From DATKMP01 sp035541775 (GTDB taxonomy: Bacteria; Bacteroidota; Ignavibacteria; UBA10030): 16,158 nt of DNA. Every line of letters begins with the position of its first letter. Positions within the stretch are counted from its first letter, which is position 1. The position numbers and the translations under genes are program-made. The notes under the pieces were generated by a model that saw only the letters and a program-made list of their open reading frames with translations, did not search any database and was not told the origin of the DNA. Location: the NCBI GenBank assembly GCA_035541775.1, contig DATKMP010000093.1, positions 1-16,158 on the forward strand, read 5' to 3'. Below, piece by piece: positions 1 to 6,371 of the stretch.

Positions 1-2
1 AA

Positions 3-635
3 AACGAGCAGCGGCGATGTGCGGCGGTGAGCATAACATACTTCGGTTCTGCGACTGCGCAGGTGAACGAACGATGGACAGGCGATCAGCAAGATGAAGT
101 ACGCGAAGCTTTGTATGAGGAATCACTGGAAGACCGTGACCGCTGGGTCAGGAATCATTTCGACTTGCCGAGCGCGGTACTGAAAACTTACACCATTCAA
201 GGTTTAGAAAAACATGACCTTGCAATAGGAATCGATATGGAACTTATCATGCAAAAATTTGCATCCGTATCCGGCGACCGAATATTCTTTAACCCGAATT
301 TGATGGAACGCCGCACATTCGTTCCTCCAGATGTCTCACAGCGTTTAGCGCCGGTCCGCTACCATTACCCTTATCATGATGCCGATTCCATCATTTATAC
401 TATACCCATCGGTTATCACACGGAATCTCTTCCGGCGGAATTAAATTTGCAGTCATCGTTCGGCGAATTTCATGCAAAGACAAGAATGCTCGGCGATACG
501 GCGGTTGTTTATACGCGTTCGTTGATATGCCATGAATATTCTATTCCAGCAAGTAATTATCCCGAATACCGAAAATTTTATGGCGATATTGTGAAAGCGG
601 ACAGGGCACAGGTCGTGCTGGTGAGAAAAAAATAG
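3..635 (+). CDS. DUF3857/transglutaminase-like protein, C-terminal part (5' end outside window)
   Basis: The reading frame is open to the left edge of the window, so the GTG at 27 is probably internal and only about the last 210 residues are seen. The visible part matches the C-terminal beta-rich region (DUF3858-type) of large exported proteins that carry DUF3857, a transglutaminase-like core and DUF3858. Features I recognise are an FNPNL stretch, an R-x-x-P segment (QRLAPVRYHYPY), an 'IPIGYHTESLP' block, an 'SSFGEF' block and the closing pattern in which Y-P-E-Y-R-K-F precedes a basic tail. In the family these proteins are secreted or periplasmic and common in Bacteroidota and relatives; their substrate is generally unknown. 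The catalytic Cys-His-Asp part would lie upstream and cannot be judged here. The gene is followed by a terminator at 680-702 and faces the glycosyltransferase gene on the other strand. Family call fairly sure, function unknown. Confidence 0.72.
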   Translation, partial: NEQRRCAAVSITYFGSATAQVNERWTGDQQDEVREALYEESLEDRDRWVRNHFDLPSAVLKTYTIQGLEKHDLAIGIDMELIMQKFASVSGDRIFFNPNLMERRTFVPPDVSQRLAPVRYHYPYHDADSIIYTIPIGYHTESLPAELNLQSSFGEFHAKTRMLGDTAVVYTRSLICHEYSIPASNYPEYRKFYGDIVKADRAQVVLVRKK

Positions 636-679
636 CAAGAAGATAAATCCGGATGCGATCTCAACACCATTGTTGAAGC

Positions 680-702
680 CGCAAGACTTCTTGCGATTTT
701 TT
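680..702 (+). terminator. Rho-independent terminator after the DUF3857-type gene
   Basis: A 6-bp stem CGCAAG (680-685) / CTTGCG (690-695) closes a four-base ACTT loop and is followed by a T run at 697-702. It lies 45 bases after the stop codon of the upstream plus-strand gene, the expected position for its 3' end. Confidence 0.7.
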
Positions 703-710
703 CAAAGTTC

Positions 711-759
711 ATGCCGGCGTTCACATTTGGTGTCATACCGGCAAGTGTTTAGCCGGCAT
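711..759. repeat. Extragenic palindromic element with CCGGC arms
   Basis: In the gap between the two converging genes, ATGCCGGC (711-718) is the exact reverse complement of GCCGGCAT (752-759). A third related arm, ATACCGGC at 735-742, lies between them, so two alternative hairpins can form. The GTCATACCGGC...GCCGGCATTC layout (732-761) resembles the small 'GTCAT-stem-loop-stem' extragenic palindromes scattered through many bacterial genomes. Copies elsewhere in the genome cannot be seen from here. It may also serve as a terminator for the minus-strand glycosyltransferase, although it lacks a T run in that direction. Confidence 0.45.
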
Positions 760-907
760 TCATTCAATGCAAATTTTTGTAACGAAGGTACCAATTCAAT
801 TTTTGTTCAAGGTTTTTTTTGATACCATGCTTACTTTCCAATTCCTCTTTTCAAGATTTCACGCCAGACGGATTATCTGCCGCAGGAGGATGGGCTGGCT
901 GCCCGTG

Positions 908-2182
908 CTATTTTCCTTTTGCTGCTGGAGTATCGAACCGGACGGTTTTATCCCAGATACGTTTTTCTTTCTTGATGTAATCTTGATATGCCGCGCGAAT
1001 GACGATGTAAATCCAGAGCTGGCAGTACGAAAAATACATCAGAACGATCAATCCAAAATTTTGCCAGTTGTCCTCGCCATCGTAGGCGACGGAAAGAAAT
1101 ATTTCAAAGATAAAAAGGAAGACGGAGGTGAGCCAGACAAACGTGTACGGTCCCGGCAGTGAGATGCTGACTAATTGAAAGGCGCTGAGCAGGAAGAGGA
1201 TATCCGAAAAAATAACGGCGGTAAAAAATATATAATACAACGAAAGCGTGTACAGCAAATCGAACGCCAAGCGTTTATTTTTGAAATGCGGAATTTCTTT
1301 AAAAAATTTACTGGAAACATAATTGTTGCCGCGCACCCAGCGCATACGCTGGCGGATCCACACGCGCCACTTCGGAGGCTCCTGTTCGTACGTGACAGCG
1401 TACGGGATAAATTTAATTTTGTATCCGGCTTGGTAAATACGAATGCTGAGTTCGGAATCTTCCGTCAGAGCTTCTTCGTCCCAGCCGTTGAGTTCGTGAA
1501 TAAGATGCGCCCACATCACAAAATTCGTTCCCGGCAGGGTGGAGATATGATGCATTTGCCAGCGTCCTGCTTGCAGCATCGATTGGAAGCTAAGCGTTTC
1601 GATGTTGATGAAGCGCGTAAGAAGCGTTGCGTTTTTATTGAGTGTGCGGAATTTTCCGATGACGGCGCCGAGGTCTTTGTGCAGCAGCAATTGTGCGACT
1701 AAATATTTGAGCGCTTGCGAATCGGGATTGTTGTCGGCATCGTAGATAGAGATGATTTCGCCTTTTGCCTGTTTGATGCCGAGATTGAGCGCGCGCGATT
1801 TTCCTTTTCCGCCTTCGCCTTTGGGTACATCGTACAACTCCACGCGTTTGTCCTGCGCGGCAAAACGATTGATGATTTCTTTGGTTTCGTCGGTAGAGCC
1901 GTCGTTAATGACGATGATCTGAAGTTTATCTTTCGGATACTCCAGATTCAACATGGATTGAATCGTTCCGCCGATCACTTTGGCTTCGTTGTGTGCGGGA
2001 ATCAAAATGGTGCAAGAAGGAAAATCGAATTGCTGCTCATCGACGTTCTGTTTTTCTTTCATCGCTTTGACATAGTTGATATAGCCGAAGACCGTCAACA
2101 AAAATTGATATCCGATGGTGAACCAAATCAGAATAATCGCGACGACAAAGAGGAAACTTAAATCGACTTCAAAAACACTCAT
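908..2182 (-). CDS. Processive family 2 glycosyltransferase, PgaC/BcsA-like exopolysaccharide synthase
   Basis: This 424-residue inner-membrane GT2 probably polymerises a beta-linked sugar chain on the cytoplasmic face and passes it across the membrane. One membrane segment is at about 10-37. The GT-A core follows: an 'ILIPAHNE' start (59-66), UDP-binding D94 in NDGST, the DAD metal motif (148-150), the TED motif with the putative catalytic base D242, and the Q278-R-M-R-W282 (QxxRW) motif of processive synthases. Three or more membrane segments follow at about 305-340, 345-367 and 377-397, with a basic tail. The layout and length fit PgaC/IcaA-like N-acetylglucosaminyltransferases better than BcsA, because there is no PilZ domain. 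The ATG overlaps the stop of the upstream deacetylase-hydrolase gene by 4 bp (ATGA), indicating translational coupling. Polymer identity is unknown; hyaluronan- or cellulose-like products cannot be excluded. Confidence 0.88.
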   Translation of the reverse strand: MSVFEVDLSFLFVVAIILIWFTIGYQFLLTVFGYINYVKAMKEKQNVDEQQFDFPSCTILIPAHNEAKVIGGTIQSMLNLEYPKDKLQIIVINDGSTDETKEIINRFAAQDKRVELYDVPKGEGGKGKSRALNLGIKQAKGEIISIYDADNNPDSQALKYLVAQLLLHKDLGAVIGKFRTLNKNATLLTRFINIETLSFQSMLQAGRWQMHHISTLPGTNFVMWAHLIHELNGWDEEALTEDSELSIRIYQAGYKIKFIPYAVTYEQEPPKWRVWIRQRMRWVRGNNYVSSKFFKEIPHFKNKRLAFDLLYTLSLYYIFFTAVIFSDILFLLSAFQLVSISLPGPYTFVWLTSVFLFIFEIFLSVAYDGEDNWQNFGLIVLMYFSYCQLWIYIVIRAAYQDYIKKEKRIWDKTVRFDTPAAKGK

Positions 2183-5100
2183 GGATTTGCCTTTCTATGC
2201 ACGGAAGCGCGGCGAACAACTCGGAGACTGAAATACATCAGCAAGAGCATCGATACAGCGACTGCGCTGAATAATGCAATGGCTGTGGTGGACCAAAAGC
2301 TTGTCACATTCACACCGTATGCAAACCGGTCGCCCGTGGTAATAATAGCAGTGTGCGATCCTTCCGGAAGAAAGACGCTGAAACAATCGTTGCCTTTCAT
2401 TGCCGTAAAGGGAATCGGCTGTCCATCCACTAACACGGCGGTCGGCATATTGCTCAGCGAGATCAGCATTCTGCCGACAGACTCGTACGAAAGTGAAATA
2501 TCCCGCAATCCGTATGAAGCATTGGTAATATTGCCGGAGGTGGACATGATACGCGTTTGCAATTCATGTGCGGAGAAGGAACTTGAGGATTGCGGCGAAA
2601 TGGAAATTTGATGTTCGCCTGCGGGAATGAAGTACCGATTATCCCGAAACGGCGGCAGCGGTGCTCCGTCTAAAATAATTTCTGTTATCTCTTTTGGCAG
2701 CCGGAGGACAAACGACTGAGGTGAGTTCGTCGATATTTTTCCATTTGCTTCTGCGTACTGCACGTTGCTTGCAAGAGCGTTTGCAAAAAATGTCAAATCC
2801 TGCGGATTGACGCTTGCTTCGGAATAAACCGTAAGCCGTGGGATGCTGATGCCTGCAGCTTTGATGAGATGATAACTTTCCGTTCCTGTTTGCAATAAAG
2901 TCGGAAAGGGTGTAACAGCTTTATCATCCCGGAATCGAAGGATATTGAGGTCGAGCATGAGTTTAGAAGAATCGATGAGCGTGCTGTATTGTTTGCGCAT
3001 TTGTGCATAACGGTACGGGTCGCTGGACCAGCGCGACTGCGGATCTTCAACTTGCAGGATGAAACCATATTTTTTCTGGAGATCCAAAACGGAGTGCATA
3101 TCGATACCGTATTGCTCGCGCAGTTCCGGCGAGCCGAAATTATCCAATGCGGTCACAATAATTTCGAAGCCGGGTTTCTTCGACGCGATGGAATAAAATG
3201 TCTTGAGCAATTCGTCATAGATGCTCGCTAATTTTTGGACACGGTAATTAACGATTGTCTCTTTCACAGCGGGATTCCGTTTCCAGAACGACGGCGACAG
3301 CGAATCGAACGCTGCCTTCAAATCGATGCCGTACTTTTGTTTGAGTTCTGCACGTGCCGTCGGATGGCCCGGCGTAAAAAGATTGGGTTGTTCAAAGCCG
3401 CGTCCGGATTCGAAATATAATTCCGCCAAGCTCACGCCGTCCCAATCGTACGATTCAAGAAACGCCGTGAAAATGCTGTCCATCTTTTTAACGCATTGTG
3501 TGTCGGTCAATGCAACCGTATAGCGCCACGATGCCCGCACATCTTCGCCATTGATATTTTTTTCTCGCCACTCCGGATGATTATTCCAGAACATCTGGCT
3601 GATTTGTGGCGGCTCCAGCCAAGCATACACAAGAATGCCGTTGGCGTGCGCCAGCCGGATCAACCTTGCATAATCGTACGTGTATTTCGGATATTGATGC
3701 CATCCGGCAACGTGTACCACGCGAATGCCGTTGTTCACCCACGAGCGTACTAAATTTTCAATGCTGTATGTATGCCGGAATCCCGGATCGAAATAAAATT
3801 CCAATTGTTCCTGTCGGACGATGGGCCGCAATTGAAAATACCGGCGGACGTATTCCATGAGATACGGATACTGCGAATAGCCGAGCTGCGAATGCGGGTC
3901 GAAACGGGAATTGAAAAATAAAATTTTCCCATTCCCATAGCGTTTGCCTACCACCAAGGGCGCTTCCGTTGCAGCATCGACGCAAAAAACTTTATCGATA
4001 TTGTCGGCATCGAATTTTGTTACTAATTCGGCGTAACGCCACGAGATATGTTCTTCCGGAAATATTTCATCTTTAATCACGCGGACATTTAAACGCGACT
4101 TTGCGAACGAAAAATCGAATTCTTCTGCGAGATCGGTTTTTGTGTCCAGAATAATATTGCCGCCGTTGGAGACCCATTGCGTGATGGCAGTAACAGCTTC
4201 TTTGGGAAGCGAATCTGCAATCGCGGCAGGAACGATCAGTAAATTATGATTTGCATCCAGATGCAGCGGTTGTCCGAGAAATGCCGTATCGACTTGAATG
4301 TTGAGACTGCGGAACACCGATGCGAACGACGCTTGATCGTTAAACAGCGCGCCGCGAGCATAATGATTCCAAAGAATCATGACTTTGGCTTGTTTCCAAT
4401 TTTCATCCTTCGCGAAAAGATTATCGAAGAGGTGTGCAACCTGTGCAACAAGTTTTTCCACAAAGGTGGGCTCGTGTTCACGGAATTCTATCGGTTCGGC
4501 TTTGTAAAATTCTCCAGGCGCTAATGTAATTTTTTTCGTGATGGTACCGAGCAAGCGCTTCTCCGAAATATTTCGGTACCGCACTTCGCCTGTTTTATCA
4601 TAATACGCTTCCAATAAATATTGATCTTTGAACGTCATCGTATATTCTTGCGATCCGGAAAGAATGATGCGGTCTTTTGTCCGGACCCAATGCGTTTGTT
4701 CGCGCATATCCAAAAATGTGTACCCGAGGCCTTCAATGCCATCCACTAATTGCTTGAGCAGATCGAGATCGAGGAAGGCATGAAAAAATGCCGTTGCAAT
4801 TCCATCGCGCACATATAAATGTGCTTTTGCATTTTGAATCAGTTGTTCGACAGCTTGCTCGCCGACTTGTTTATCCGGACTGAGCGGGACATACCCAAGA
4901 TTTTCCGGATAAATTGTTTGTCCAAAAATATCTTTATTGATGATGTACGGAAAATACTGGCTAAAATCCGCATCTTCCAATGCAAGCCGCTGTTCGCAGG
5001 CAGTGCTAAAATATTTCGCGATCGTTTTATAGAGAGTAAAGGAAGCGGTGTAGTGCGGCGTTTCCCAAACCAGCGGGTACAATCCGTTTTTCATGAACTC

Positions 5101-6144
5101 TTGAATGCCCATCTCGATTTTGCGCGAATCCTCTTCTTCGGTTTCGCCTTTAATCGGGCCATTGGTTTCGTCATCCCAGAATTCAAAATCTGTTGCCGTA
5201 ACGCCGCGGTATTGATGCGTTACGCCGTGCATGACAATTGTGCCGCCATTGCGTACCATATATTGTAACGCATCGACGAGATCAGGTTTGTCGGAAAGAC
5301 TGACACGAATACCTTCGCCCGGATCGACGAAAAACGGAATTACGCCGACCATAAATGGAATGTCGCGGCTGGAAAGAATGTCGGCGATCTCACGCAGTTT
5401 ATCAGGGTTATCAAACACCGACACGTCTTCGATGCGAATCATCGCGCGGTGTGAAATTTCATGTTCTTCTTTTAAGATGTCATGCAAAATATCGGAAAAA
5501 TAAATGTAGTGATCTCCGGGAATAGCATAGGCGAATGGAGAATCGGCAAAATAGATAAGATTTTTTGCAGAGATGGCGTAAGGTGATTCGCGGTGTTTGG
5601 TTGAAGAATGCGCCGTTGCCATCACCGAAACAAGTTTGGAATTGTTGATCTTGATGATTCCGAGCCTCGGCTCGCCTTTGGTCAGCGTGGTAGTGTTGAT
5701 GCGAACTTGGTCGAATCCCGTCGTGGTATCGATTCCCGAAACTGAAAATCCGAACTTGCTTTTCAAGTCATAATGTTTGCTAAAATCTTCCATGCCGGTG
5801 CTGAGCCAGATAACCGGTTTGCTTGTCTTATAAACATCGTCTAAAAATTTCGTCGGAACGACATTATGAACCGTATAGCCGATATAAAATGTGTAATCGT
5901 AGTTATTCAATTCGCCGGGTTTGTATTCTGCAACGCCCTTCAATACGGATGTTGTGGAAAAATGTCCCATTAAGTTGACAAGCTGTCGGCCGTCCCCCAT
6001 GGCGAAATTTTTCAGACTCGACGTGCCTTCTACCACGATCAATATTTTCTTTACCGGATAATGCTGTTGCTCTTGAGCAAAGGAGGAAGAAATCAGAGTG
6101 CCGAAGAGAAAACTAAAAAATAACGTGCGCAATATTTTCATCAT
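2179..6144 (-). CDS. Large exported deacetylase-glycoside hydrolase fusion (PgaB/PelA-like, DUF2334-type), C-terminal membrane anchor
   Basis: The frame opens at 6186, but the MM pair at 6144/6141 is the likelier start: it directly precedes a typical signal peptide (MKILRTLFF... ending SSFAQ), and TTGAG lies just upstream. Numbering below is from 6186. Residues 43-240 look like a Rossmann-type lead domain. Residues 247-500 are a DUF2334/CE4-like polysaccharide deacetylase with D254 in RIEDV, the HxxxH pair H320/H324, an ETPHYTAS segment (375-382) and H469 in FFHAF. Residues 598-785 resemble the amidotransferase-like domain seen beside such hydrolases. Residues 795-1125 read as a TIM-barrel hydrolase with acidic WDGVSLAELYFES (915-927). 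A beta-rich part (about 1150-1290) and one membrane helix (1297-1320) followed by RVVRRASVHRK complete the protein, giving a periplasmic, tail-anchored topology. The 4-bp overlap with the synthase gene points to joint polymer modification and trimming, as PgaB does for PNAG and PelA for Pel. The exact substrate is unknown. Confidence 0.8.
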   Translation of the reverse strand: MMKILRTLFFSFLFGTLISSSFAQEQQHYPVKKILIVVEGTSSLKNFAMGDGRQLVNLMGHFSTTSVLKGVAEYKPGELNNYDYTFYIGYTVHNVVPTKFLDDVYKTSKPVIWLSTGMEDFSKHYDLKSKFGFSVSGIDTTTGFDQVRINTTTLTKGEPRLGIIKINNSKLVSVMATAHSSTKHRESPYAISAKNLIYFADSPFAYAIPGDHYIYFSDILHDILKEEHEISHRAMIRIEDVSVFDNPDKLREIADILSSRDIPFMVGVIPFFVDPGEGIRVSLSDKPDLVDALQYMVRNGGTIVMHGVTHQYRGVTATDFEFWDDETNGPIKGETEEEDSRKIEMGIQEFMKNGLYPLVWETPHYTASFTLYKTIAKYFSTACEQRLALEDADFSQYFPYIINKDIFGQTIYPENLGYVPLSPDKQVGEQAVEQLIQNAKAHLYVRDGIATAFFHAFLDLDLLKQLVDGIEGLGYTFLDMREQTHWVRTKDRIILSGSQEYTMTFKDQYLLEAYYDKTGEVRYRNISEKRLLGTITKKITLAPGEFYKAEPIEFREHEPTFVEKLVAQVAHLFDNLFAKDENWKQAKVMILWNHYARGALFNDQASFASVFRSLNIQVDTAFLGQPLHLDANHNLLIVPAAIADSLPKEAVTAITQWVSNGGNIILDTKTDLAEEFDFSFAKSRLNVRVIKDEIFPEEHISWRYAELVTKFDADNIDKVFCVDAATEAPLVVGKRYGNGKILFFNSRFDPHSQLGYSQYPYLMEYVRRYFQLRPIVRQEQLEFYFDPGFRHTYSIENLVRSWVNNGIRVVHVAGWHQYPKYTYDYARLIRLAHANGILVYAWLEPPQISQMFWNNHPEWREKNINGEDVRASWRYTVALTDTQCVKKMDSIFTAFLESYDWDGVSLAELYFESGRGFEQPNLFTPGHPTARAELKQKYGIDLKAAFDSLSPSFWKRNPAVKETIVNYRVQKLASIYDELLKTFYSIASKKPGFEIIVTALDNFGSPELREQYGIDMHSVLDLQKKYGFILQVEDPQSRWSSDPYRYAQMRKQYSTLIDSSKLMLDLNILRFRDDKAVTPFPTLLQTGTESYHLIKAAGISIPRLTVYSEASVNPQDLTFFANALASNVQYAEANGKISTNSPQSFVLRLPKEITEIILDGAPLPPFRDNRYFIPAGEHQISISPQSSSSFSAHELQTRIMSTSGNITNASYGLRDISLSYESVGRMLISLSNMPTAVLVDGQPIPFTAMKGNDCFSVFLPEGSHTAIITTGDRFAYGVNVTSFWSTTAIALFSAVAVSMLLLMYFSLRVVRRASVHRKANP

Positions 6145-6163
6145 AAAAGTCTCAATGTTGCGG

Positions 6164-6179
6164 TTGTATTTTGATACAA
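6164..6179. promoter_or_regulatory. 16-bp dyad in the leader of the exopolysaccharide unit
   Basis: TTGTAT (6164-6169) and ATACAA (6174-6179) form a perfect 6-bp inverted repeat around TTTG. If translation starts at 6144, the dyad lies about 20 bases upstream of the start codon, between the terminator-like hairpin and the ribosome binding site. It could be a repressor operator or an RNA hairpin. It could also be chance in an A/T-rich stretch. Confidence 0.35.
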
Positions 6180-6186
6180 TCGCCAT

Positions 6187-6210
6187 AAAAAAAGCCCGTG
6201 TGGCTTTTTC
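6187..6210. terminator. Bidirectional terminator-like hairpin in the divergent intergenic region
   Basis: AAAAAGCC and GGCTTTTT form an 8-bp stem around CGTGT, with T runs on both strands (plus-strand T run ending about 6209; minus-strand T run about 6187-6193). On the minus strand it stands immediately before the exopolysaccharide unit. A competing pairing, GCCCG (6194-6198) with CGGGC (6226-6230), shares the same downstream T run in the minus-strand RNA. It is either an attenuator in the leader of that unit or an insulator that stops antisense and read-through transcription. Confidence 0.55.
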
Positions 6211-6253
6211 TTCGCTGAACCAATGCGGGCATGATCAAGGTAAGGGATTATTA

Positions 6254-6298
6254 AAGATGAAGCAATATTGCCTGAATTAAATGTCTGTAATTCATCTT
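6254..6298. promoter_or_regulatory. Nested inverted repeats between the divergent genes
   Basis: AAGATGAA (6254-6261) is the exact reverse complement of TTCATCTT (6291-6298). Inside it are a perfect 10-bp palindrome GCAATATTGC (6262-6271) and a 7-bp dyad TGAATTA (6273-6279) / TAATTCA (6288-6294). The last arm reaches the -35-like TTGAAA of the putative amidohydrolase promoter at 6297, so a bound regulator would be well placed to control it. No regulator gene is present in the window to pair with it. Confidence 0.4.
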
Positions 6299-6325
6299 GA
6301 AAACCATGGCAGTCGATAGAATATT
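6297..6325 (+). promoter_or_regulatory. Putative sigma70-type promoter of the amidohydrolase gene
   Basis: TTGAAA (6297-6302) and AATATT (6320-6325) are separated by 17 bp; they match the -35 and -10 consensus at 5/6 and 4/6 positions. Transcription would begin near 6332, giving a short leader that contains AAGAGG and a possible 5-codon ORF. Confidence 0.35.
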
Positions 6326-6352
6326 TCTGTATCATTACTCCAAGAGGCGACC

Positions 6353-6370
6353 ATGAATATTGGGCAGTAA
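6353..6370 (+). CDS. Possible 5-codon leader peptide (MNIGQ) before the amidohydrolase
   Basis: ATG at 6353 has the best ribosome binding site nearby: AAGAGG at 6342-6347 with a 5-base spacer. The frame runs five codons (MNIGQ) and ends with TAA at 6368-6370. The amidohydrolase ATG follows one base later at 6372. Such a unit could deliver ribosomes to the main start by termination-reinitiation. The AAGAGG site is 24 bases from the main ATG, too far for direct use. A TTG at 6360, in frame with the main gene, is the alternative use of this site. Confidence 0.3.
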   Translation: MNIGQ

Positions 6371-6371
6371 A

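Noticed and set aside
767..2161. Several plus-strand open frames of 130-175 codons opposite the glycosyltransferase gene
   Set aside because: They lie antisense to a gene with full GT2 motifs, have low-complexity F/R-rich composition typical of reverse-complement frames, and match no family.
2279..5503. Many plus-strand open frames opposite the large deacetylase-hydrolase gene
   Set aside because: They are antisense shadows of an uninterrupted 1335-codon gene with recognisable domains, and none has a family signature or consistent ribosome binding site.
6145..6186. ATG at 6186 as the start of the deacetylase-hydrolase gene
   Set aside because: It would place 14 polar residues before a textbook signal peptide and begins directly after a terminator T run; the MM pair at 6144/6141 is more natural. 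It is not fully excluded.
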